From positions 1 to 6,892 of the forward strand of contig CALGNW010000316.1 in NCBI GenBank assembly GCA_937958345.1: a stretch of 6,892 nt of DNA. Reading direction: 5' to 3'. Under the pieces are notes generated by a model that did no database searches, was not told where the DNA came from, and worked only from the letters and a program-made list of their open reading frames with translations. This document shows positions 1 to 5,931 of this stretch, piece by piece. The DNA comes from an uncultured Neomegalonema sp. Lineage in GTDB: Bacteria > Pseudomonadota > Alphaproteobacteria > Rhodobacterales > Rhodobacteraceae. The position numbers were made by a program, and so were the translations under genes. The number at the start of each line of letters is the position of its first letter. Position 1 is the stretch's first letter.

Positions 1-99
1 CTGTCGCACGGCGGCAGAGACAAGAGACGGAGCTGCAACGGCGGTGGCACCAAGCATGGTCCCAAAAGTCCGCCGCGAAACTGTGGTCAGGTTCTTCAT
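1..99 (-). CDS. N-terminus of a Tat-exported protein (partial, runs off the left edge)
   Basis: A minus-strand frame opens with ATG at 99-97 and stays open for 33 codons to the window edge. The peptide begins MKNLTTV, followed by SRRTFGTML, which fits the twin-arginine motif (S/T-R-R-x-F-x-x). An Ala/Leu/Val-rich segment follows, with a likely signal-peptidase site near 'LVSAA'. This is the n-, h- and c-region layout of a Tat signal peptide, so the mature protein would be exported folded to the periplasm, often with a cofactor. The mature part is outside the window and its function cannot be named. No clear Shine-Dalgarno precedes the ATG. An in-frame ATG at 147 would add 16 residues, also without a ribosome site, and the ATG at 99 gives the better signal-peptide length. 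The gene begins 176 bases after the small membrane-protein gene and probably has its own promoter. Confidence 0.6.
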   Translation of the reverse strand, partial: MKNLTTVSRRTFGTMLGATAVAAPSLVSAAVRQ

Positions 100-118
100 A
101 GACGGCCAGAATACGCAT

Positions 119-149
119 AAATGCGGCAGAAGTCTGCCAAAGAGCATTT
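119..149 (-). other. Inverted repeat / hairpin upstream of the Tat-signal gene
   Basis: The perfect palindrome GGCAGA-AG-TCTGCC (125-138) is flanked by a second complementary pair, AAATGC (119-124) and GCATTT (144-149). Together they can form an 11-bp stem with a five-base bulge on one side. It lies 20 to 50 bases upstream of the ATG at 99, so it would be either an operator or a leader-RNA hairpin of the leftward gene. No T-tract follows, so it is not a terminator. Confidence 0.4.
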
Positions 150-275
150 TCGCAAAGCAAAAATGAGAATACCCTCAGCGACCGCCTATTCTGAGAAGCG
201 GCCGATGGTACGCAAAAGCATCCAAAGCCTTAACCGCCGCAGCGGCGCTGGCGGAACCGTTGGACCGGGCGATGC

Positions 276-545
276 TCATTCCTGACAGTAGAGCCGCACC
301 CCATCGCCGTCCCTAACCGCACTTAACCGCGACGCCTTCACATCGACGCTGTAGTCGGCCTGCCCCGGTGGTGCGCCTTTGATTGAAAGATCACACAGCC
401 CGGCGAGAACCTCGGCGCGGCCCTGAGCCAATCCGGTCTCGCGGCCCAGATCCTGCCACTTGTCCCGCGTTGGCTGATAGGTCACGAACCCGCCCGCAAT
501 CGCACCGGCGAGCAGGCTGAGGAGGATGGCGACATACGCTTTCAC
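276..545 (-). CDS. Small membrane-anchored or secreted protein, unknown function
   Basis: This 89-residue protein starts at GTG (545-543) and I do not recognise its family. Residues 3-23 form one hydrophobic segment rich in Ala, Leu, Ile and Gly after a single Lys. It fits an uncleaved N-terminal anchor or a signal peptide, so the remaining ~65 residues probably lie in the periplasm. Residues 25-50 look helical and charged (KWQDLGRETG, GRAEVLAGL). The tail contains two cysteines, C51 and C87, that could form a disulfide. It follows purB by 53 bases on the same strand with no strong terminator between them, so cotranscription is likely. The ribosome site is poor, and a 9-bp direct repeat, TGAAAGCGT, surrounds the start (see findings). 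Its TGA stop overlaps an ATG (ATGA at 279-276) opening a 34-codon frame of doubtful reality. The membrane-segment architecture supports a real gene; the start is less certain. Confidence 0.65.
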   Translation of the reverse strand: MKAYVAILLSLLAGAIAGGFVTYQPTRDKWQDLGRETGLAQGRAEVLAGLCDLSIKGAPPGQADYSVDVKASRLSAVRDGDGVRLYCQE

Positions 546-598
546 TGCGACGCTTTCATTTTCTGTGATGCCCGGGGACCGCGTCAGCTTCGCAAACG

Positions 599-1897
599 CT
601 ATCCGAACACCCGCGCGAAGATCGTGTCGACATGCTTGGTGTGATAGCCGAGGTCGAACAAATCCTCGATCTCCGCATCCGACAGTTTGGCGGTGACGTC
701 GGCGTCGCCCTTTAGTTCGGCCAGAAAGTCCGCGCCGTCTTCCCAGACCTTCATCGCGTTCCGCTGAACCATACGATAGCTGTCCTCGCGGCTTGCGCCC
801 GCCTGTGTCAGTGCCAGCAGGACGCGCTGCGAGTGGATCAGGCCCTTGAACTGGTTGAGGTTTTTCATCATCCGTTCGGGATAGACCAGCAGCTTGTCGA
901 TCACACCGGTCAGACGGACCAGCGCGAAGTCGAGCGTTACTGTCGCGTCAGGGCCGATCATCCGCTCGACCGATGAATGCGAGATATCGCGTTCGTGCCA
1001 CAGCGCGACGTTCTCCATCGCAGGTAGGGCATACGAACGCACCATCCGCGCGAGACCCGTCATATTCTCGGTCAGGATCGGATTGCGCTTATGGGGCATG
1101 GCGGAAGAGCCTTTTTGGCCCGGCGAGAAATATTCCTCGGCCTCCAGAACCTCGGTCCGTTGCAGGTGGCGCACTTCGGTCGCGATCCGCTCGATTGATG
1201 AGGCAATAACACCGAGCACCGAGAAAAACATCGCATGACGGTCACGCGGGATCACCTGCGTCGAAATCGGCTCGATCGACAGGCCCATCGCCTTGGCGAC
1301 ATGCGCTTCGACCGACGGATCAATATTCGCAAAGGTTCCGACGGCGCCCGAGATCGCGCAGGTCGCGATGTCTTCGCGTGCCGCCACAAGCCGCGCGCGG
1401 TTGCGCTGCATCTCGGCATACATTTGCGCCAGTTTCAGTCCGAACGTAACGGGTTCAGCGTGAATGCCGTGCGAGCGTCCGATGCAGACATCGTCCTTGT
1501 GCTCGAAGGCGCGGCGTCTGATCGCCTCCATCAGCTTATCCAGATCGGCCAGCAGAATATCGCTCGCCCGTACAAGCTGCACATTGAAACACGTATCCAG
1601 CACATCCGACGACGTCATGCCTTGGTGGACAAACCGCGCCTCTGGGCCGACCAACTCTGACAGATGCGTCAGAAACGCGATCACATCGTGCTTTACCTCA
1701 CGCTCGATCTCATCAATGCGATCAATGTCAAAGGCCATGTCCTTCGCGGTCCATGTCTTCTCCGCTGCCGCCTTTGGGATCACGCCCAGTTCAGCCTGCG
1801 CATCCGCTGCATGGGCCTCGATCTCGAACCAGATGCGAAATTTGCTTTCGGGTGACCAGATGGCGGCCATCTCGGGGCGGGAATAGCGGGGAATCAT
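599..1897 (-). CDS. purB: Adenylosuccinate lyase
   Basis: This 432-residue protein has the normal length for the short bacterial PurB class. The enzyme performs two fumarate-releasing steps in cytoplasmic purine synthesis: SAICAR to AICAR, and adenylosuccinate to AMP. It belongs to the fumarase/aspartase superfamily. Visible signatures are the MIPRYSRPEM start typical of PurB, TKHD-like EVKHDVIAF (67-75), QGMTSSDVLDT (92-102), the catalytic-His block GRSHGIHAEPVTFG (140-153), SGAVGTFANI (183-192), and the superfamily signature GSSAMPHKRNP (263-273), whose serine is the catalytic base. WHERDISHSSVER (300-312) and SQRVLLAL (356-363) are also conserved. No key residue is missing. The start is set by AGGAG at 1910-1906, eight bases before the ATG. 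It is first in its unit, with the small membrane-protein gene following. A candidate promoter lies 30-58 bases upstream. Confidence 0.97.
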   Translation of the reverse strand: MIPRYSRPEMAAIWSPESKFRIWFEIEAHAADAQAELGVIPKAAAEKTWTAKDMAFDIDRIDEIEREVKHDVIAFLTHLSELVGPEARFVHQGMTSSDVLDTCFNVQLVRASDILLADLDKLMEAIRRRAFEHKDDVCIGRSHGIHAEPVTFGLKLAQMYAEMQRNRARLVAAREDIATCAISGAVGTFANIDPSVEAHVAKAMGLSIEPISTQVIPRDRHAMFFSVLGVIASSIERIATEVRHLQRTEVLEAEEYFSPGQKGSSAMPHKRNPILTENMTGLARMVRSYALPAMENVALWHERDISHSSVERMIGPDATVTLDFALVRLTGVIDKLLVYPERMMKNLNQFKGLIHSQRVLLALTQAGASREDSYRMVQRNAMKVWEDGADFLAELKGDADVTAKLSDAEIEDLFDLGYHTKHVDTIFARVFG

Positions 1898-1926
1898 CGG
1901 CAGGGCTCCTGAAAAACTCGCTGTCC

Positions 1927-1955
1927 GTATAGAGTGTTTACCCGCCGCTTGGAAA
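1927..1955 (-). promoter_or_regulatory. Candidate purB promoter
   Basis: Read leftward, TTTCCA (1955-1950) and CTATAC (1932-1927) are spaced by 17 bases and sit 30-58 bases before the purB ATG. Each matches the sigma-70 consensus only partly, so this is a plausible rather than strong promoter. Its -35 region lies between the arms of the inverted repeat at 1939-1970. Confidence 0.45.
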
Positions 1956-1970
1956 CGCCAGAGGCGGGTA
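1939..1970. repeat. Inverted repeat TACCCGCC-N16-GGCGGGTA between purB and the RTX gene
   Basis: Perfect 8-bp arms at 1939-1946 and 1963-1970 are separated by 16 bases. The repeat brackets the candidate purB -35 box, with one arm inside its -35/-10 spacer. That position fits an operator for a dimeric regulator or a fold in DNA. It is not a useful terminator, because it lies between two divergent gene starts and only a short ATTTTA follows on the plus strand. Confidence 0.5.
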
Positions 1971-2017
1971 TTTTACGCCCGTGTTCGGCCCGCGCTATGC
2001 GGCAAAACGAATGCAGG

Positions 2018-2046
2018 TTTCCAAATGTGTCCCAATATTGTACAGT
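2018..2046 (+). promoter_or_regulatory. Candidate promoter of the RTX-protein gene
   Basis: TTTCCA (2018-2023), a 17-base spacer and TACAGT (2041-2046) end 26 bases before the ATG at 2073. The boxes are moderate matches to consensus. The same 8-bp block GTTTCCAA, at the same spacing, is present in the opposite orientation in the candidate purB promoter. Confidence 0.4.
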
Positions 2047-2072
2047 TTCGCTTATTTAGAGGGAGAATTGCC

Positions 2073-3047
2073 ATGCGCGTTTCCAATGATCGCTCGGATA
2101 TTAGCCGCAAAGAAACTTTCGCCGAAACCTTTCAGAGAGAACTGGGCGGCCAAGCCGGAAGGCCGGAAAAACCGCAACAGGGCGGCGGCACGGTCAGCGG
2201 CCCGATCCCGGTTGAACCCGATGGCGGCATCGGCGACGGTGCCGGTCCAATTCCCGGCACGGAGGGCGGCTCACCAAGGCCCGGCGAAAACGACATCACC
2301 ACGCTCGCCATCGGAGAAGAAGGCGGTGATCCCGGTGCGGGAGGCCCCACCGAACCGATTGGCGGCGAAACGACAACCGGAACCCGCGGAAATGATACGC
2401 TGACCGGTACGGACGGCGACGACCGAATTAACGCGAAGGGCGGCAACGATACGATTACCACCGGACGCGGCGATGACACCGTGCGTGCAGGATCGGGCGA
2501 TGACGTCATCGAAGTGACCGGCGTCGGGGCGAAGAATATCAATGGCGGCTCAGGTGAAGATACCTTGCGGCTGAAGGGGCAGGCCGTAAATTACACGATC
2601 GACACCCGCCAGAACGGCAGCACGGTTTATACCTCGGCTGACGGCTCTGAGATCACCGCACGCAACATCGAGCTGGTCGAGTACACGGGCGCTGTCGCCC
2701 CGCCGCCGCCGGTTGATACAGGTTTTACCGCCTCGTTTGCGCTGGAGCCGAATGAGACCGGCGCAACATCTCTGGAAATTTCGGGCGGCAAGGCTGTGCT
2801 GACCGGACCGGAGACGAACTTCACCTTTACCGGTGTTGATCCGTCTGCGCTGGCCTTTGACGGGCCGCTGATCGCGACGGGCGGTTCGGGGACCATCAAC
2901 GGCGAGGAAACCACCGCAGTTGCAGCCAATGGCGGTACGGCGGTTCTGACGGTGTCGTCGGGCTTTAATATCTCCGGCACGCAGTTCGTGAACGCGACAT
3001 TCGCGAACGGCGCCGTCCTCGATACGTCGGTCATCAGGCCGGTCTAG
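2073..3047 (+). CDS. RTX-type calcium-binding protein, probably secreted by type I secretion
   Basis: This is a 324-residue protein. The ATG at 2073 is chosen because a GGGAGA ribosome site (2061-2066) precedes it by six bases; the in-frame ATG at 2025 has none. There is no N-terminal signal peptide. Residues 1-35 are charged, 36-100 form a Gly/Pro-rich linker, and 103-147 hold five tandem RTX nonapeptides (GTRGNDTLT, GTDGDDRIN, AKGGNDTIT, TGRGDDTVR, AGSGDDVIE). A sixth (GGSGEDTLR, 158-166) follows a ten-residue spacer. Residues 171-206 resemble the NYTI...NIE-LVEY segment that often follows RTX repeats. A PPPP linker (210-213) leads to a Gly/Thr/Ala-rich, probably beta-stranded domain (215-324) that I do not recognise. 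I see no Cys or Trp. RTX repeats bind calcium and fold outside the cell, and export normally uses an uncleaved C-terminal signal. No transporter gene is nearby, and no enzymatic motif is visible, so the role is unknown. Confidence 0.85.
   Translation: MRVSNDRSDISRKETFAETFQRELGGQAGRPEKPQQGGGTVSGPIPVEPDGGIGDGAGPIPGTEGGSPRPGENDITTLAIGEEGGDPGAGGPTEPIGGETTTGTRGNDTLTGTDGDDRINAKGGNDTITTGRGDDTVRAGSGDDVIEVTGVGAKNINGGSGEDTLRLKGQAVNYTIDTRQNGSTVYTSADGSEITARNIELVEYTGAVAPPPPVDTGFTASFALEPNETGATSLEISGGKAVLTGPETNFTFTGVDPSALAFDGPLIATGGSGTINGEETTAVAANGGTAVLTVSSGFNISGTQFVNATFANGAVLDTSVIRPV
2379..2570 (+). repeat. RTX nonapeptide repeat coding region
   Basis: Five consecutive 27-base units (2379-2513) encode G-x-x-G-[DN]-D-x-[LIV]-x nonapeptides. 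A sixth unit at 2544-2570 follows a 30-base spacer. The repeat is clear at protein level but diverged at DNA level. Six repeats are enough for a short calcium-binding parallel beta-roll. Confidence 0.85.
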
Positions 3048-3074
3048 GCTTGGGCCGGGCCAACTTGCGCTGCC

Positions 3075-3104
3075 GATCCGCCCTGCACTGAAACGGGGCG
3101 GGTC
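3075..3104 (+). terminator. Possible weak terminator after the RTX gene
   Basis: A 9-bp stem (GATCCGCCC 3075-3083 with GGGCGGGTC 3096-3104, one G-U pair) has a 12-base loop and starts 28 bases after the stop codon. No T-tract follows, so it would be weak or Rho-assisted at best. Confidence 0.35.
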
Positions 3105-3259
3105 GCGGCGACCGCTTCGGACAACACGTACCGCGTTAAGGGGCCGAAACGGCGATAGTTTAACACTTTGTCAATTCTATTGCGGTGCAGATCACACTGA
3201 AATTAAATCCGTATTCAACGCGCTGCGCAGCGTCGGGGTGCAGCGATGGTCGCACTTGC

Positions 3260-3288
3260 CTTGAAAGCCGTAGCGCAAGGGTCCATTT
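3260..3288 (+). promoter_or_regulatory. Heat-shock (sigma-32 / RpoH) promoter candidate of lon
   Basis: CTTGAAA (3260-3266) matches the sigma-32 -35 consensus exactly. After a 14-base spacer comes GTCCATTT (3281-3288), matching six of the seven... specified positions loosely as follows: the CCAT core and final T of the CCCCATnT -10 consensus are present, while its first two C positions are G and T. Transcription would start near 3294-3296, giving a leader of about 70 bases. Lon is a classic member of the sigma-32 regulon, so sequence and gene identity agree. Confidence 0.7.
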
Positions 3289-3310
3289 TACTACCCGAGC
3301 CAATAAGGGC

Positions 3311-3345
3311 GTCGGCCCGTGCTTGATCGACCAAGGCGCGCCGAC
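3311..3345 (+). other. Imperfect hairpin in the lon leader
   Basis: GTCGGC (3311-3316) can pair with GCCGAC (3340-3345), and CTTG (3322-3325) with CAAG (3332-3335) inside it. The fold ends ten bases before the GAGGA ribosome site (3355-3359) and does not pair with it, so a simple RNA thermometer is not indicated. Confidence 0.25.
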
Positions 3346-3365
3346 ACAGCTTTCGAGGACACTTA

Positions 3366-5795
3366 ATGTCAGACGTCTCCACTTCCGAAGCGACGATCTA
3401 TCCCGTTCTGCCGCTCCGCGACATTGTTGTTTTTCCTGACCTCATCGCTCCGCTTTTCGTGGGCCGCGAGAAATCCGTGCGCGCACTTGAAGATGTGATG
3501 AGCAACGACCGCCAGATTCTGCTTGTGACCCAGATGGACGCAGGCGAGGACGATCCCGGTCCCGAAGATATATATAAGGTCGGCGTTGTCGCATCGGTCC
3601 TGCAACTGCTGAAACTGCCCGACGGAACCGTCAAGGTGCTGGTCGAGGGCAAGCAGCGCGCGAAAATCTCGTCATTTGTTGAAAACGAGTCCTTTTTCGA
3701 GGCGACCGCCGAACCCATCGTGGAAACCGAGGGCGACGAGGATACGACGCGGGCGCTGATCCGCACCGTGACCAAAGAGTTTGAGAAATATCTCAAGCTC
3801 AACAAGAATATTCCCCAGGAGGCGCTCGCCGCGATCGGTCAGATCGAAGAACCGGGCAAGCTGGCGGATACCGTCGCGCATCATCTCGCGGTCAAAATCT
3901 CCGAAAAGCAGGAATTGCTTGAGGAGTTCGAGGTCACGAAACGCCTGGAGCAGATGTTCGCTCTGATGCAGGGCGAGATTTCCGTGCTGGCCGTCGAGAA
4001 AAAGATCAAATCCCGCGTCAAACGCCAGATGGAGAAAACCCAGCGCGAGTATTATCTGAACGAACAGATGAAGGCGATCCAGCGCGAACTGGGCGAAGGC
4101 GAAGACGGTAAGGACGAGATGGGCGAGCTGGAATCGCGCATCAATGAGACCAAACTGTCGAAAGAGGCCAAGGAAAAGGCCGAAGCCGAGATGAAAAAGC
4201 TGCGCAACATGTCGCCGATGTCCGCCGAGGCTACGGTCGTGCGCAACTATCTCGACTGGATGCTGTCGATTCCGTGGGGCAAAAAATCGCGCCTCAAGAA
4301 AGACCTGAACGCTGCGCAAGACGTGCTTGATGCCGATCACTACGGTCTCGAAAAGGTCAAAGAGCGCATCGTTGAGTATCTCGCGGTGCAACAGCGCCAG
4401 CAAAAAATGAAAGGTCCGATCCTGTGTCTGGTCGGTCCTCCGGGCGTGGGTAAAACCTCCCTGGGTAAATCTGTCGCCAAGGCCACGGGCCGCGAATTCA
4501 TCCGCATTTCGCTTGGCGGCGTGCGCGACGAGGCTGAAATCCGGGGCCACCGCCGCACTTACATCGGCTCAATGCCCGGCAAGATCATCCAGTCGATGAA
4601 AAAGGCGAAGACCACCAACCCGATCATCCTGCTCGATGAAATCGACAAGATGGGTCAGGACTTCCGCGGTGATCCCGCCTCTGCAATGCTTGAGGTCTTG
4701 GACCCCGAGCAAAACAGCGCGTTTGCCGATCACTATCTTGAGGTCGATTATGACCTGTCGAACGTGATGTTTCTGACCACCGCGAACACGATGAACATGC
4801 CGCGTCCGCTTCTGGACCGCATGGAGATCATTCGCCTGTCCGGTTACACCGAAGAGGAAAAGGTCGAAATCGCGAAACGCCACCTGATCGAAAAGCAACG
4901 CGAGGGTCATGGCCTCAAGGATAAAGAGTTCTCGATCACCGACGATGCTCTGCTCGAACTAACCCGCAGCTACACCCGCGAGGCCGGTGTGCGCTCGTTG
5001 GAACGCGAGATTGCCAAGCTCGCCCGTAAATCCGTGACGAAAATCGTCAAGGACAAGGCGAAATCAGTCAAAGTCACCGCGAAGATGCTCGACGAATTGC
5101 TTGGCCCGAAAAAATTCCGCTTCGGTCTGGCCGAGGAAAAAGACGAGATCGGTGTCGTCACCGGACTGGCATGGACCGAGGTGGGCGGCGACTTGCTTTC
5201 CATCGAGGCGCTCAAGCTTCCGGGCAAGGGCCGCATGAAAACGACCGGTACTTTGGGCGATGTTATGAAGGAATCAATCGACGCCGCGTCGTCCTTCGTG
5301 CGCTCCAAGGCTCCCGAATTTGGTGTAAAACCGCCGCAATTCGAAAAAGTCGACATTCATGTCCACGTCCCGGATGGCGCGACTCCGAAGGATGGTCCCT
5401 CCGCTGGTATCGGCATGGTGACGAGCATCGTTTCGGTGCTGACGGGCATCCCTGTGCGTAAGGATATCGCCATGACGGGCGAGGTCTCTCTGCGCGGGAA
5501 TGTGCTGCCCATCGGCGGCCTCAAGGAAAAGCTGCTCGCAGCCTTACGCGGCGGCATCAAGACGGTGTTGATCCCGGAGGAAAATGAGAAAGATCTCAGA
5601 GAGATGCCGGACAGCATTAAAGAAGGCCTTGAGATCATTCCCGTCACGACCGTTGATCAGGTTTTGAAGCGTGCCTTGGTGCGCAAGCCAAAGCCGATTA
5701 CATGGACGGATGCGGATCAGGAAGCCGCCGAAGCGCAGTTTGCGATGCCTCCCGCATCCGCCACCGGATCGATGGCCCCCGGATACAACGCATAG
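3366..5795 (+). CDS. lon: ATP-dependent Lon protease
   Basis: This is a full-length 809-residue LonA, close to the usual ~800. Lon is a cytoplasmic hexamer that unfolds and degrades misfolded and selected regulatory proteins. The Lon N-terminal substrate-binding domain spans about 12-205 (starting YPVLPLRDIVVFP), followed by a helical, coiled-coil-like linker (about 205-280). The AAA+ module (about 305-585) has Walker A GPPGVGKTS (357-365), Walker B ILLDEIDK (421-428) and the sensor-2 region GVRSLER (541-547). The protease domain (about 590-775) has the catalytic Ser-Lys dyad, S679 in KDGPSAG and K722 in GGLKEK, at the same numbers as in E. coli Lon. A non-conserved tail of about 30 residues (780-809) ends the protein. 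The start has GAGGA (3355-3359) six bases before the ATG. A sigma-32 promoter candidate lies upstream and a strong terminator follows. HU is the next gene. Confidence 0.98.
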   Translation: MSDVSTSEATIYPVLPLRDIVVFPDLIAPLFVGREKSVRALEDVMSNDRQILLVTQMDAGEDDPGPEDIYKVGVVASVLQLLKLPDGTVKVLVEGKQRAKISSFVENESFFEATAEPIVETEGDEDTTRALIRTVTKEFEKYLKLNKNIPQEALAAIGQIEEPGKLADTVAHHLAVKISEKQELLEEFEVTKRLEQMFALMQGEISVLAVEKKIKSRVKRQMEKTQREYYLNEQMKAIQRELGEGEDGKDEMGELESRINETKLSKEAKEKAEAEMKKLRNMSPMSAEATVVRNYLDWMLSIPWGKKSRLKKDLNAAQDVLDADHYGLEKVKERIVEYLAVQQRQQKMKGPILCLVGPPGVGKTSLGKSVAKATGREFIRISLGGVRDEAEIRGHRRTYIGSMPGKIIQSMKKAKTTNPIILLDEIDKMGQDFRGDPASAMLEVLDPEQNSAFADHYLEVDYDLSNVMFLTTANTMNMPRPLLDRMEIIRLSGYTEEEKVEIAKRHLIEKQREGHGLKDKEFSITDDALLELTRSYTREAGVRSLEREIAKLARKSVTKIVKDKAKSVKVTAKMLDELLGPKKFRFGLAEEKDEIGVVTGLAWTEVGGDLLSIEALKLPGKGRMKTTGTLGDVMKESIDAASSFVRSKAPEFGVKPPQFEKVDIHVHVPDGATPKDGPSAGIGMVTSIVSVLTGIPVRKDIAMTGEVSLRGNVLPIGGLKEKLLAALRGGIKTVLIPEENEKDLREMPDSIKEGLEIIPVTTVDQVLKRALVRKPKPITWTDADQEAAEAQFAMPPASATGSMAPGYNA

Positions 5796-5832
5796 GCGAA
5801 AACGCGCTGCAACCGACAAGCGCAATAAAGAC

Positions 5833-5873
5833 TCATGCGAGGAAAAGTGGCCCCTCGCATGATTTTTTCTTTT
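5833..5873 (+). terminator. Intrinsic terminator of lon
   Basis: A perfect 10-bp stem (TCATGCGAGG 5833-5842 with CCTCGCATGA 5853-5862) has a 10-base loop and is followed by the T-tract TTTTTTCTTTT (5863-5873). It begins 37 bases after the lon stop. The end of the T-tract supplies the first bases of the HU -35 box. Confidence 0.92.
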
Positions 5874-5899
5874 GACAGAACCTCAGGGTTTCCTAAGTT
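5872..5899 (+). promoter_or_regulatory. Promoter of the HU gene
   Basis: A perfect -35 box TTGACA (5872-5877) is followed after 16 bases by TAAGTT (5894-5899), a poor match to the -10 consensus. The start would fall near 5906, leaving a leader of about 25 bases. A strong -35 with a relaxed -10 is common in alphaproteobacteria. Confidence 0.7.
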
Positions 5900-5931
5900 C
5901 CGCGCACCATTTAGATTGAGAGGGTACGTCA

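Larger units (their letters stand above)
3048..3365. other. Intergenic region between the RTX gene and lon
   Basis: These 318 bases contain no convincing gene. In order they hold a weak GC-rich hairpin (3075-3104), an AT-richer stretch with no good sigma-70 pair (about 3155-3215), a 12-bp palindrome CGCTGCGCAGCG (3221-3232), the sigma-32 promoter candidate (3260-3288), and a lon leader with an imperfect hairpin (3311-3345). Confidence 0.7.

Noticed and set aside
894..1886. Several plus-strand open frames opposite purB
   Set aside because: They are antisense to a strongly conserved gene, overlap one another, are Arg/Ser-rich, and have no supporting ribosome sites or domains.
2132..3034. Two long minus-strand open frames opposite the RTX gene
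   Set aside because: Their Pro/Ser/Val-rich translations are what the complement of Gly/Thr/Asp-rich RTX coding sequence gives. The plus-strand frame has the clear domain and ribosome site.
3158..3176. Possible CtrA-like site (TTAA-N7-TCAA) between the RTX gene and lon
   Set aside because: Only the first half fits the TTAA-N7-TTAA consensus, and single half-sites are frequent in AT-richer intergenic DNA.
3168..3196. Possible sigma-70 promoter with TTGTCA before lon
   Set aside because: No acceptable -10 box occurs at 16 to 18 bases (ATCACA at 17).
3221..3232. 12-bp palindrome CGCTGCGCAGCG
   Set aside because: Short GC palindromes are expected in this base composition. It has no second copy in the window and no clear relation to the promoter.
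3185..3439. An 84-codon plus-strand frame before and overlapping lon
   Set aside because: It runs over the heat-shock promoter candidate and into lon in another frame, has no ribosome site, and its composition is not protein-like.
3672..4550. A 292-codon open frame on the minus strand inside lon
   Set aside because: It lies wholly antisense to the conserved Lon AAA+ region, its protein is rich in His, Phe and Leu with no recognisable motif, and long antisense frames are a common by-product of this codon use.
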